Shown in pieces: positions 1 to 8,814 of a stretch of DNA of 63,701 nucleotides. This DNA comes from JAGLHV01 sp023143305 [NCBI: Clostridia bacterium]. GTDB lineage: Bacteria > CBDUZB01 > JAGLHV01. Made by a program: the position numbers and the translations under genes. Below the pieces are notes generated by a model. The model had not been told where the DNA came from and ran no database searches. It was given only the letters and a program-made list of their open reading frames with translations. Position 1 is the first letter of the stretch; each line of letters begins with the position of its first letter. Where the stretch lies: positions 1-63,701 of the forward strand of contig DAOVVV010000011.1 of assembly GCA_030637025.1 (NCBI GenBank), written 5' to 3'.

Positions 1-960
1 AATAGGCCTGTTTTAGAATATACATTACAATTATTAAAAAAACATAATATTACCGAAGTAACCATTAATTTGTACACTGCACCTGAAATGATTACCGGTT
101 ATTTTGGGGATGGTTCTTCTTTGGGGATGAAAATTAATTATTCCGTAGAAAAGGAATTAATGGGTACTGCCGGGGGAGTAAAAAAAGTGGAGGATTTTTT
201 TGGTGAAACATTTTTAGTGATGAGCGGGGATGGGCTTACCGATATTAATTTAACTGAAGTAATTGAATTTCATCGTCAAAAGAAAGCATTGGCTACGATG
301 GTACTAAAAGCGGTTGATACCCGTTTTGAATACGGGGTTACTATGGTGGACAATGAAAATAGAATTGAAAAATTTGTAGAAAAGCCGAACTGGGGAGATG
401 TTTTTTGTAATACCGTAAATACGGGGATTTATGTTTTCCAAAAAGAAATTTTTAACTTTATGCCCTCTAATAAATTTTATGATTTCGGACATGATTTATG
501 GCCTTTGCTTTTGGAAAAAAGAGAAAAAATTTTTGGTTGCCTCAGGGAAGAATATTGGTGTGATATTGGAAATTTGGACGAATATAAAAAAGCCCAGCAA
601 AATGTTTTAGAAGGTAAAGTAGAAATATGTATGCCCGGGGAAAAATATGCGGAAAATGTTTGGGTAGGAAAAGAAACTAAAATAGACAAAACAGCCCGAA
701 TAACAGGGCCATGTTTAATTGGTAAAAAATGTCAAATAGAGAAGGGTGTTTGTCTGGGACCGGGTACTAGTATCGGAGATTATTCGATTATTAAAGAGGG
801 GGCAATTTTAAACAATTGTATCCTATGGAATAACGTTTGTATTGATGAGAATGTAGAATTAAAAAATTGTATTTTGGGAGATTCCACGCATATTTCCGGA
901 AATATTTCCGCTTTTAATGGAGTGGTGATTAATGTCGGGAAAAAAGAGGAAAAAAAATGA
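1..960 (+). CDS. NDP-sugar nucleotidyltransferase with hexapeptide tail (5' partial)
   Basis: The reading frame is open from base 1 (NRPVLEYTLQLL...), so the true start and the GGxGTRL nucleotide-binding signature lie outside the window. The visible part has the GTAG motif (about residues 50-53 of the fragment), the MSGDGLTDIN metal/sugar motif and a GIYVF strand typical of mannose-1-phosphate guanylyltransferase or glucose-1-phosphate nucleotidyltransferases. The last 90 residues or so are isoleucine-rich hexapeptide repeats of a left-handed beta-helix. Known role of the family: activation of a sugar phosphate for glycan synthesis in the cytoplasm. The stop overlaps the argF start (ATGA), so the two are co-transcribed. 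Exact sugar and nucleotide are not determinable. Confidence 0.85.
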   Translation, partial: NRPVLEYTLQLLKKHNITEVTINLYTAPEMITGYFGDGSSLGMKINYSVEKELMGTAGGVKKVEDFFGETFLVMSGDGLTDINLTEVIEFHRQKKALATMVLKAVDTRFEYGVTMVDNENRIEKFVEKPNWGDVFCNTVNTGIYVFQKEIFNFMPSNKFYDFGHDLWPLLLEKREKIFGCLREEYWCDIGNLDEYKKAQQNVLEGKVEICMPGEKYAENVWVGKETKIDKTARITGPCLIGKKCQIEKGVCLGPGTSIGDYSIIKEGAILNNCILWNNVCIDENVELKNCILGDSTHISGNISAFNGVVINVGKKEEKK

Positions 961-1895
961 AGAATTTAATTTCTATTTGTTCTTTAACCAGACAGGAAAT
1001 AGAAAAGATTATTGCTCTTACCGGCAAAATAAAATATGAGAAAAAGGTAAAAAAAGGCGATAAACCTTTGGCCGGAAAAATTTTGGCTATGATTTTCGAA
1101 AAACCTTCTTTACGCACCAGGGTAACTTTTGAAGTAGGAATGATTCAATTGGGCGGTAATACTATTTATTTATCCAGTGAGGATGTACAATTAGGAAAAA
1201 GAGAGGCTGTTTCCGATGTGGCTAAGAATTTATCCCGTTGGGTAGATGTAATAATGATTAGGACTTACCACCAGGAAAAAATCGAAATAATGGCCAGGAC
1301 AGCAAACATTCCCGTGATTAACGGCCTTTCCGATTTAGAGCATCCCTGTCAGGTATTAGGCGATTTTTTTACTATTCTGGAGAAAAAAAAGAGTTTTAAA
1401 AATTTAAAGATTTGTTTTATCGGTGACGGGAATAATGTATGTTATTCTTTAATGTTTGCAGCAGCTAAATTGGGAGTCAATATTAGTCTGGCGATTCCGG
1501 ATAGCTATAGGCCTGAAAAAAAATATATTAATATGGCCCAAAAAGATGCATTGGTTTCAGGGAGTAAAATAGAATTTTTAAAAGATCCTTATCAGGCAGT
1601 AAAAGATGCTGATGTTGTTTATACTGATGTGTGGACATCAATGGGTAAAGAAAAAGAAAGAAAAAAAAGGATAAAGGATTTTAAAAATTATCAGGTTAAC
1701 CGGAAATTACTTGAAAAAGCACATAAAGATTTCATTGTGATGCATTGTTTACCGGCTCATCGGGGAGAAGAAATTACCGGGGAAGTGATAGATGGTTTGC
1801 ATTCCGTGGTTTTTGATCAGGCAGAAAACAGGCTCCATGTACAGAAAGCTATTTTAACTTTACTGATGAAATCAAAAATCAGAAAAAGTAAATAA
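957..1895 (+). CDS. argF: Ornithine carbamoyltransferase
   Basis: 312 aa, normal length for the family. Carbamoyl phosphate site SLRTR is at residues 51-55, HPCQ at 129-132, the DVWTSMG loop at about 224-230 and the ornithine/catalytic motif HCLPAHRG at 263-270. The enzyme converts ornithine plus carbamoyl phosphate to citrulline in arginine biosynthesis, in the cytoplasm. The ATG overlaps the upstream stop by four bases and has a purine-rich Shine-Dalgarno region inside the previous gene. The HCLP motif and the spacing of SLRTR favour OTC over aspartate carbamoyltransferase. No other arginine gene is visible, and only 25 bases separate it from the convergent surface-protein gene. Confidence 0.95.
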   Translation: MKNLISICSLTRQEIEKIIALTGKIKYEKKVKKGDKPLAGKILAMIFEKPSLRTRVTFEVGMIQLGGNTIYLSSEDVQLGKREAVSDVAKNLSRWVDVIMIRTYHQEKIEIMARTANIPVINGLSDLEHPCQVLGDFFTILEKKKSFKNLKICFIGDGNNVCYSLMFAAAKLGVNISLAIPDSYRPEKKYINMAQKDALVSGSKIEFLKDPYQAVKDADVVYTDVWTSMGKEKERKKRIKDFKNYQVNRKLLEKAHKDFIVMHCLPAHRGEEITGEVIDGLHSVVFDQAENRLHVQKAILTLLMKSKIRKSK

Positions 1896-1920
1896 GTTGC
1901 GGTTGAGTTTTTTAAATATT

Positions 1921-2373
1921 TTAAGGCTGTTCTTCAGCTGTTATAGTTACAGTTATAGTTTGTTGTGTTTTTAAAGTAGTACTGCTGGGTGATTCAAACC
2001 TGAACCATAAATATCTATCTTCACTGGGCGGCACATTATATCCTTTAGCCGCTTCCCCCTCGTCATCTTTGGCAAAATCTCCCGTAGAACATACCCGCTG
2101 AGTAGTTCCAATGGCATCGGAAAAACTTCCTCCGATATCAAAATGGCTGGTTTGTGCTGTGGCCGTCTGGAAATTACCGCACATACGGAATTCTTCCGCC
2201 CCGGGAGCAGTGTCAGTAACGCAGGTCCAGCCGGGATGGGAAGCAAGGTGAAGGCAATAGCGTTCGTTGACATCTCCGTCATTGGTAACGGTAATTGAGC
2301 TAATGGAAACATTTGTACTGTTTTTAAGCACTGTTCCGAAATCGCAAGCAGAAGAATCAATGGAGATACTTAT
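1921..2373 (-). repeat. YDFG module DNA copy A (C-term of 874-aa protein)
   Basis: About 450 bp encoding the shared module. It is nearly identical at DNA level to copy B at 5003-5455, which suggests recent duplication or gene conversion. Confidence 0.85.
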
Positions 2374-4545
2374 GTTAGTTCCGGCTCCGCTCCGTGAGGC
2401 CTGGTCGGTATTGGCATAGGCACCCATATTAACCATGTCTCCGTTGTCTTCAGTTTCATTATCATAATATGTATACTCTACACTACCTGAATAAGGGGTT
2501 CCGGCATCAATACAGGGACTGGATTCAGCATCATTAATCCAACCTCCGCTTGTCCAGTGACCGGCAGTGGATTTTAAATGAAAATCACTGCCGGGAGTTA
2601 CGAATTTCGGGTCTTCTGATATTGAATTTGCATCTGGAGATAGATAACAGGCTTGCCAATCAACCAGGGTGGTGTAAGTTTCTGACGGGTTTACCCAAGA
2701 CCAGGTGTAAGCCAACCGGTTACCGGCGTCAACATAAAAAATATTATAATCGGAATCCGGTGCGTTATTATAAAAACCACCATCGCTCAAAAAAACTTGC
2801 TCTATTAGTGTTGAGCAATCATTAACACAGAAGATATTGTTCCGAACAGTAGCTCCTGAAAAGTCCGGCTGGAAGATGGCTGAGATAACATTATAAAATG
2901 TATTATTGTATGCCTGGGAATTTTGGCCTAATCGCCAGATTCCAGCGCTGTTGTGATTAAAATTCCCATTAGTGCTAACACGAATTAAATCGTGAAATAT
3001 GCAGTTACGAATAGTAGTAAAAGAAGCAGCTGCTCCAACCCCATGCGATAGTGTTCCGGTAAAGTTTATTCCTTGAATTGTAACATAAGAAATGCTGATC
3101 AGTAAAGCTCCGTAAGAGTTTTGGCTGTCATAATTAGCAAATAAAACCGTACTGGTATCGTTTTTCCATGTGGGCCTTTCTCCGGTCTTAGAACGGATAG
3201 TTAATGTGTCTGATGAAGTAGTAGTCAGACCGGAAAGAGCTACTCCTTCTACGTAATCAGCACTGTTTTGAATTTGAATATAAAATTTACCTTTACCAGT
3301 TAAATCATTGGATTCATTGGTGCAAAGGTCGGAAAATGCCTGTCCTATCGTTTGCCAGCAGTTATCCAGTACATCAGGATTCCCATCAGGGACACCACTA
3401 TTGTCAGGGGCAGTAGAATTGACATAATAAAAAGTGAAGGACTTAATTATTGCTGCACCTAATTGAACGGCATAAGTGCTAATATCATCACTTGCAGAGG
3501 AAATAGTAACGTCACCCGAAGAAGTGATTTCTATTCCCACGGTAGTATCTTCCACTGCGGAAGGGCTTACATCCAGGATTACATGGATGTAGTTTGTTGT
3601 TGCATATTCTGCAGTTACCGGTGTAGATGAAAAATCAAAACTGGCCTGATTACTGGCATTAAAACTTGTGCTTGTTGCCAGTTGACTTTCGGTTCCGTTG
3701 TAGATACCGTCTGTATCGGTAAATAATTTTATATTACTCAGGACAGCATCGGCATCACAGGTTCCGTATTCGGTAATGGTAATAGTGCTCAAATCACGCG
3801 CTTCGCTGGTGTTATCAGCGTAATATTTAAAGGTCCCGACAACCAGATTGGAGGTACCTTTGCATAACGAATTAACTCCGCTATGTTTAGCAATAGTTAC
3901 CTGTGTTTGCCCCGTAGTGGTATAATCAATTACCAATTTAGGTCTGTAATTATTGTATCCGGTATCTACCGTATAAAATCCGCAGTTATTAAAGGGTTGT
4001 CCGCTTTCAGCATCATTTTTAACCAGTAAACCGTCATTATTAGCCGGTGTATTCCACCAGTCCTGGATTGTGCTGGTAGCCGTATAACTTGCTTCTGCTC
4101 CGTTAGTATCCTGGTAGGTGTAATTACCAAGTTCAGTGGGATTAAAGGTACCCCCGGCAGTAGTCCAGGCGGTTGCATTATCTCTATTATTCCAGCAGGC
4201 GTATCCTGAAGTCCAGTTTTCGGTGAGTTGATAACATCTAAGGGTTAAACCACTACTTCCTACGGTATTTTCATACATATAGAAAGTAGCCGAATTTATT
4301 GAAGAACCAGGGGGAATAATGGAAAGAAGGTCAAATTGGGCAATGTATCTATACACAGTACTATTAGTGTGTCCTATTGCGTATGAAGTTTGTGAGCGAT
4401 TTATAGTAGTTGGGTCGTCACTATCTATTCCGTTATCTGCGGTTGGGTATATGGTCACAATATCTGTTTTGGCATATTCAATCCAGAAAGCAAGATGAAA
4501 AACAATAAAAAGTAATAATAAAACAATTTTTTTGTGTAATTTCAT
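1921..4545 (-). CDS. Secreted DNRLRE / beta-helix protein with C-terminal YDFG module
   Basis: 874 aa. A signal peptide (about 1-28) is followed by a DNRLRE-like domain (about 30-205, with the ENWTSGYACWN core and DWWNTPANNDGLLVKN), a beta-sandwich (about 210-375), a right-handed parallel beta-helix (about 378-715, repeated TIRNC and YNNTFY turns) and the YDFG module (about 722-874, ending TITVTITAEEQP). The beta-helix plus module is closely related to the 1239-aa protein at 20056-23775. A GAGG ribosome site precedes ATG 4545. Probably a surface or extracellular adhesin or glycan-binding protein; no catalytic residues are recognisable. Confidence 0.85.
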   Translation of the reverse strand: MKLHKKIVLLLLFIVFHLAFWIEYAKTDIVTIYPTADNGIDSDDPTTINRSQTSYAIGHTNSTVYRYIAQFDLLSIIPPGSSINSATFYMYENTVGSSGLTLRCYQLTENWTSGYACWNNRDNATAWTTAGGTFNPTELGNYTYQDTNGAEASYTATSTIQDWWNTPANNDGLLVKNDAESGQPFNNCGFYTVDTGYNNYRPKLVIDYTTTGQTQVTIAKHSGVNSLCKGTSNLVVGTFKYYADNTSEARDLSTITITEYGTCDADAVLSNIKLFTDTDGIYNGTESQLATSTSFNASNQASFDFSSTPVTAEYATTNYIHVILDVSPSAVEDTTVGIEITSSGDVTISSASDDISTYAVQLGAAIIKSFTFYYVNSTAPDNSGVPDGNPDVLDNCWQTIGQAFSDLCTNESNDLTGKGKFYIQIQNSADYVEGVALSGLTTTSSDTLTIRSKTGERPTWKNDTSTVLFANYDSQNSYGALLISISYVTIQGINFTGTLSHGVGAAASFTTIRNCIFHDLIRVSTNGNFNHNSAGIWRLGQNSQAYNNTFYNVISAIFQPDFSGATVRNNIFCVNDCSTLIEQVFLSDGGFYNNAPDSDYNIFYVDAGNRLAYTWSWVNPSETYTTLVDWQACYLSPDANSISEDPKFVTPGSDFHLKSTAGHWTSGGWINDAESSPCIDAGTPYSGSVEYTYYDNETEDNGDMVNMGAYANTDQASRSGAGTNISISIDSSACDFGTVLKNSTNVSISSITVTNDGDVNERYCLHLASHPGWTCVTDTAPGAEEFRMCGNFQTATAQTSHFDIGGSFSDAIGTTQRVCSTGDFAKDDEGEAAKGYNVPPSEDRYLWFRFESPSSTTLKTQQTITVTITAEEQP
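2375..3437 (-). repeat. Beta-helix DNA block, copy 1
   Basis: About 1.06 kb with strong protein and nucleotide similarity to 20510-21570. It codes for the beta-helix between the linker domain and the YDFG module, so helix plus module behave as one duplicated cassette. Confidence 0.75.
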
Positions 4546-4572
4546 TTTTTAAAATCCTCTTTTTAAACTACT

Positions 4573-4881
4573 TATTCGGCTACTAGAATTGTTCCGGTTA
4601 TTGCTTTTCCGTTAACTTTTAATTGATAGACATAAATACCACTTCTTACTTTTATTCAGTCATTAAATTTTCTATTTCAGCAAAGAGAATTAGTTATTTC
4701 TCCGTGAAGCATATCTGCTACATAAGAGCCGGTTATTTAATGTATCATTAATAATATCGTTGGATATATCAAATTGGCCAAGACAATCATAAGCGTTCTG
4801 ACCATTAGTAAATGCATAACTTTTTATATGCAGAAAAAAAATAAATATAAAAATGAAATAAAATAAAATAATTTTTTTCAT
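4573..4881 (-). pseudogene. Decayed relative of the 581-aa Fn3/FlgD-like protein
   Basis: An intact start and signal peptide (MKKIILFYFIFIF...) begins at 4881, but the frame is lost after about 45 codons. Read in the other frame, 4573-4735 gives SYVADMLHGEITNSLC, a stop, then SGVYVYQLKVNGKAITGTIL. These match the C-terminus of the 581-aa protein at 24000-25745 (SYVADLVPGEITNSLCWDG; SGVYVYQLKVNEKAINGTVV). The central Fn3 region is deleted and in-frame stops are present. The 457-bp gap between the flanking genes (4546-5002) otherwise holds only AT-rich sequence. Confidence 0.75.
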
Positions 4882-5002
4882 TGTTTTAAACTTTATTAAT
4901 TTTGTAAACTTTTAGTTAAACATTTTTATTATGATATTTATTATATAAAAAACCATATTCTGTTTCAATACTTTATTTTTTAAATATAAATATAATTATT
5001 GA

Positions 5003-5455
5003 TTAAGGCTGTTCTTCAGCCGTTATAGTTACAGTTATAGTTTGTTGTGTTTTTAAAGTAGTACTGCTCGGTGATTCAAACCTGAACCATAAATATCTAT
5101 CTTCACTGGGAGGCACATTATATCCTTTAGCCACTTCACCTTCGTCATCTTTAACAAAATCTCCTGTAGAACATACCCGCTGAGTAGTTCCGATGGCATC
5201 GGAAAAACTTCCGCCAATATCAAAATGGCTGGTTTGTGCAGTAGCCGTCTGGAAATTACCGCACATACGGAATTCTTCTGCCCCGGGTGCAGTATCAGTG
5301 ACACAGGTCCATCCGGCAGGGGCAGCAAGGTGAAGAGAATAGCGTTCGTTGACAATGCCATCGTTAGTAACGGTAATGGAGCTGACAGAAACATTAGTAC
5401 TGTTTTTCAGCACAGTTCCAAAATCGTAAGAAGAAGAATCAATGGAAATGCTGAT
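5003..5455 (-). repeat. YDFG module DNA copy B
   Basis: About 450 bp encoding the C-terminal module of the 304-aa Fn3 protein; near-identical to copy A at 1921-2373. Confidence 0.85.
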
Positions 5456-5917
5456 ACTACTTATTTGTGCCCAGGCATTAGTCTTATTTGATATTCCCGA
5501 CCAGTTTAAAGCTCCATCGGCGGTTTTGATGTAGAAATAATAAGTAGTTCCGTCAATTAGACTACCGATGGTTTTATTTTCATTATTTCCGGGTGATGTA
5601 TTCGTTGACCATTGTAATTCGTAAGGCATATCATCCCATATATGAGCAGTTTCGGAAGAATATTTTATGTGATACTGGCCGTTAGTAATATTTCCTGTAT
5701 TTCCATCGTCTCCGGAAGCTGTCCAGGTTAAATCTATTGTACCTCCCGATGTCCCTGTAGAAGCCGACAAATCGGTAATGTCTGCCGGTGGTGTAGTATC
5801 CGGGGTACAGCTTACGGTAAGGGTATTGGGATTAAGGGCATAAATACAGGTAACTAACAGCAAATAACAAATGAGTGCAAAAAGAACAAAAATAATATTT
5901 TTTTTAAAGTTAGTCAT
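5003..5917 (-). CDS. Secreted Fn3 protein with C-terminal YDFG module
   Basis: 304 aa from ATG 5917, which has a good GGAG site six bases upstream; an in-frame TTG at 5965 is less likely. A signal peptide covers about residues 1-28, one fibronectin type III-like domain about 35-150 (ITDLSAS...IDLTWTASGDDG, then GTTYYFYIKTAD) and the YDFG module about 155-304. The module is almost identical to that of the 874-aa protein and keeps its three cysteines. It is the last gene of the run 304 aa, 323 aa, 308 aa, 304 aa, suggesting assembly with those products. Function beyond a surface protein is unknown. Confidence 0.85.
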   Translation of the reverse strand: MTNFKKNIIFVLFALICYLLLVTCIYALNPNTLTVSCTPDTTPPADITDLSASTGTSGGTIDLTWTASGDDGNTGNITNGQYHIKYSSETAHIWDDMPYELQWSTNTSPGNNENKTIGSLIDGTTYYFYIKTADGALNWSGISNKTNAWAQISSISISIDSSSYDFGTVLKNSTNVSVSSITVTNDGIVNERYSLHLAAPAGWTCVTDTAPGAEEFRMCGNFQTATAQTSHFDIGGSFSDAIGTTQRVCSTGDFVKDDEGEVAKGYNVPPSEDRYLWFRFESPSSTTLKTQQTITVTITAEEQP

Positions 5918-5961
5918 TTTTTTTCTCCGGTTTTTAATTTTTTTCTTTTTATATTTCCTCT

Positions 5962-6888
5962 TCAATCCAAGATTACTATCTGATTACGATAGTAATATTC
6001 TACAGACTTCAGTCCAAAAGGACTCATAGTAACAGTGGGATCAAGATATGCTTCGTTTGTTTCAAAGAGATATATTAGAAATAGCGAAGATCCAGTATTA
6101 TCTTCCCATCCTGCGTACCATGTTGTAAAAGAATAAGAAAGAGTAGTACTTCTGGCTTTTCTTGATGCAGAGGTAAACGTGCTGATGCTGGATGTAATAG
6201 GCCAATAAAAACCACCGGTTGTGCTATAGTAAAAAATCGTGTTATCTATCGCAGTATCAATTAATGATTGTGAAGAAGTAGGGAGCTGTGACCATCCGGT
6301 ATAAGAGCCTTTTGTTATCGGAGTAATACATGTATCAAGTGCACTTGAATAATCACTTTCGGATGTTCCATACCCTACATTTTTATAATATAGATCTCCG
6401 TCGGCTAAGTAAATATATCCTGCAGGAAGACCTGCCTGTAACTTAACGGCTATATTTTGAGTTAAGGTAGCTGTTGTATTGGTCGGAGAGTTAAGTTCCA
6501 GATCAAAAGTCTGGGTAGTGCCTTTAGGTAACTCTGAATTTATTGTTTGAGTAGAAGCAATGGAAGTAAAGGAGACCAACTGACCTCCTTGAGCCTTTAA
6601 ACAGAATATTTCATTTCCTGCTGCATCCCCTTTAGTCCAATCCTGGGAGTTTTCACACCAGAGTTCCATTACCGAAGAATGGGAAGACCATCCACCAAAA
6701 TAACCACTGGAGGTGGAAGTGGAAAAATTAAGTCCAACCCTTCCGAAATCATAGGTAGTTGTTGTCACGGATACCTGCCATTCCCAGGCATAGCTTTTTT
6801 GAGTAAGTATTGTGTAAAAAAGCAATCCAATAAATAAAATCAATAAATAAAATCTTATAAATGAAATATTTTTTTTAAAGTTACTCAA
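5962..6888 (-). CDS. Secreted N-terminal YDFG-like module protein with DUF1566-like tail (paralog 1)
   Basis: 308 aa from TTG 6888. The TTG start is supported because its context (CGGAG, seven A, TTG-AGT-AAC-TTT) matches the ATG start of the next gene at 5917. A signal peptide (about 1-34, ending YAWEW) is followed by a diverged YDFG module (about 38-165). TYDFGRVGLNFST, WTKGDAAGNEIF and ATLTQNIAVKLQAG align with YDFGTVLKNST, WTCVTDTAPGAEEF and TLKTQQTITVTITAE of the other copies. The last 140 residues or so (LADGDLYYKN, GWSQLPTSSQSLID, YYRNQIVILD) resemble DUF1566/Lcl-type domains. The start overlaps the end of the 323-aa gene by 8 bp. Confidence 0.75.
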   Translation of the reverse strand: MSNFKKNISFIRFYLLILFIGLLFYTILTQKSYAWEWQVSVTTTTYDFGRVGLNFSTSTSSGYFGGWSSHSSVMELWCENSQDWTKGDAAGNEIFCLKAQGGQLVSFTSIASTQTINSELPKGTTQTFDLELNSPTNTTATLTQNIAVKLQAGLPAGYIYLADGDLYYKNVGYGTSESDYSSALDTCITPITKGSYTGWSQLPTSSQSLIDTAIDNTIFYYSTTGGFYWPITSSISTFTSASRKARSTTLSYSFTTWYAGWEDNTGSSLFLIYLFETNEAYLDPTVTMSPFGLKSVEYYYRNQIVILD

Positions 6889-7852
6889 TTTTTTTCTCCG
6901 ATGCGGATTTAATTTTTATTCGGCTGAAAGCATCATTTCCTTCATCAATAGAGTGAACGAAAATTAAACATTCTAACTTTTTATCAATAAACTCTTTTGT
7001 TTTTGGTAGATAAATTTTCAAGGTTATTGTTTGCGATTCTTTTCCCTTTATTTTTAATTCGGATAGAGTTTCTTCAAGACAAATACCCTGAGCAAAGCAT
7101 TTGGCCCATTTGTGATAGCGATCCTGATGCAGCCAATTAAATTCCCGGCTATGAGGAATAAATTCCCCCTGCGGAATTCTCCACGGACTAATGGTTCGTA
7201 CCCGGTAGAAATGCTCTTCTTTTGTGTTGTTATAAAGTTTGACCTGTGCCTGAACGGTAGTACCTAAAGGTAAGTTTTTAAATTCTATCACACTTGGAAT
7301 AAGAGTGAATGTATTTAATAATTTTTTATTTAGAGAATTTATTTTTATATCTGATTTGCTTTCGGTTTCTATTTGATAACGCGTTTCCATATTTAATCCG
7401 AACAATTCTCCTTTTTCTTGTTTAGTACTTACAATAATGCCTACTTCCCAATGCCGGTTGTAGTATTCTTCCTTTTTAGGAATTTTAAAGTAAAGAGGAA
7501 TTTCTTTTTTCTGCCGGGGTTTTAAGGTAATTGTATTTTTTTCAAACCAGACCCAGGAGGTATTTGGGATAGCTTTATATCCCTGAAATGTCCTTTGAGG
7601 TTTTTTAATGGAAAGCATAAATGTATGCGGTAAATCACTGTTGTTTTTAATACAAAAATTTATTTCTGACATCTGTTTTAAACTGATTTTTTTCCCTAAA
7701 GGAAGATTTTCTATGAGTTGAATATGGGGTTGGATACCTATCCCTGTTGCCCGGATAAATGAAACGTTGATGAAAAAAGTGCCCAATATAAAAACCCCCA
7801 ATGAGATGAATTTTTGGTAAAATCGGGATTTGGTTTTATTTTGTTTGGTCAT
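6881..7852 (-). CDS. Periplasmic tandem Ig-domain protein, assembly-chaperone-like
   Basis: 323 aa. After a signal peptide (about 1-36) come two related beta-sandwich domains, about 38-165 and 185-315. Each starts with an ENLPLG or KNLPLG strand and ends with a strand pattern like LKPRQKKEIPLYFKIPK. A paralog is the 305-aa protein at 27309-28226. The layout recalls DUF916/WxL-interacting proteins and, more loosely, pilus chaperones; no named family can be asserted. It lies between two paralogous YDFG proteins and overlaps the downstream one, which suggests a job in their secretion, folding or anchoring. The ATG follows a GGAGAGATATA ribosome site. Confidence 0.7.
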   Translation of the reverse strand: MTKQNKTKSRFYQKFISLGVFILGTFFINVSFIRATGIGIQPHIQLIENLPLGKKISLKQMSEINFCIKNNSDLPHTFMLSIKKPQRTFQGYKAIPNTSWVWFEKNTITLKPRQKKEIPLYFKIPKKEEYYNRHWEVGIIVSTKQEKGELFGLNMETRYQIETESKSDIKINSLNKKLLNTFTLIPSVIEFKNLPLGTTVQAQVKLYNNTKEEHFYRVRTISPWRIPQGEFIPHSREFNWLHQDRYHKWAKCFAQGICLEETLSELKIKGKESQTITLKIYLPKTKEFIDKKLECLIFVHSIDEGNDAFSRIKIKSASEKKIE

Positions 7853-7879
7853 TATATCTCTCCTTGTTATCTGTTTACT

Positions 7880-8794
7880 TCAATCAAGAATTACTATCTG
7901 ATTACGGTAGTAAATTTCGATAGTTTCTTGTGCGTACCCAACCATCTCGCTGGTATTCTCTATTGCTCTTAATAACTGTGTTAGATAAATGGAAGAATCG
8001 CTATTATCTTCCCATCCTGCGTACCATATTGTATGCCACTGAGTTAGTCTAGTAGTAGTATTTACTTGTCTTGATGAGGATGAACTACTAAAAGAGGATG
8101 TAACAGGGAAATAAAAACCACCAAGGATACTGTAGGAATATTTAGTCTGAGGTCCAAATCCTGGGAAGGAAACTCTAACTGATGAAGAATAGGTATCCAT
8201 TTGGCTCCACCCTGTATATGTATTCTTCATTAACGGGGTAATACAGGTATCAAGTGCACTCGAATAATCACTTTCAGATGTTCCATATCCTACATTTTTG
8301 TAATACAGGTCTCCATCGGCTAAATAAATATATCCTGCAGGAAGCCCGGCTTGTAACTTAACGGCTATATTTTGAGTTAAGGTAGCTGTTGTATTGGTCG
8401 GAGAGTTAAGTTCCAGATCAAAAGTCTGGGTAGTGCCTTTGGGTAACCCTGAATTTATTGTCTGAGTAGAAGCAATAGAGGTAAAGGAAACCAACTCGCC
8501 GCCTTGAGCTTTTAAACAGAATATTTCGTTTCCTGCTGAATCTCCTTTTGTCCAATCCTGGGAGTTTTCAGACCACAGTTCCATAAGTGAAGAATGGGAA
8601 GACCATACACCAAAATAACCACTGGAGGTAGAAGTCGAAAAATTAAGCCCAACCCTTCCGAAATCATAGGTAGTTGTTGCCACGGATACCTGCCATTCCC
8701 AGGCATAGCTTTTTTTTGGGAAAAAGGAATAAAAAAGCAATCCAATAAATAAAATCAATAAATAAAATCTTATAAATGAAATAATTTTCTCCAT
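7880..8794 (-). CDS. Secreted N-terminal YDFG-like module protein with DUF1566-like tail (paralog 2)
   Basis: 304 aa from ATG 8794 (AAAGGAAC ribosome site). It is almost identical to the 308-aa paralog through the signal peptide and module (about 1-165) and then diverges strongly in the C-terminal part (LADGDLYYKN conserved, then variable, then YYRNQIVILD conserved). A conserved scaffold with a variable face fits a surface protein under selection for different ligands. It sits 28 bp upstream of the 323-aa Ig protein in the same operon. Confidence 0.75.
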   Translation of the reverse strand: MEKIISFIRFYLLILFIGLLFYSFFPKKSYAWEWQVSVATTTYDFGRVGLNFSTSTSSGYFGVWSSHSSLMELWSENSQDWTKGDSAGNEIFCLKAQGGELVSFTSIASTQTINSGLPKGTTQTFDLELNSPTNTTATLTQNIAVKLQAGLPAGYIYLADGDLYYKNVGYGTSESDYSSALDTCITPLMKNTYTGWSQMDTYSSSVRVSFPGFGPQTKYSYSILGGFYFPVTSSFSSSSSSRQVNTTTRLTQWHTIWYAGWEDNSDSSIYLTQLLRAIENTSEMVGYAQETIEIYYRNQIVILD

Positions 8795-8814
8795 AATTTT
8801 AAGTTCCTTTTTTT

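Noticed and set aside
4690-4881. Short signal-peptide protein as a functional gene
   Set aside because: Sequence after it continues in another frame as the decayed C-terminus of a known paralog, with stops.
5225-5491. Plus-strand frames opposite the module copies (also near 13811, 14922 and 20155)
   Set aside because: They recur only because the module DNA recurs; they have no ribosome sites and antisense composition.
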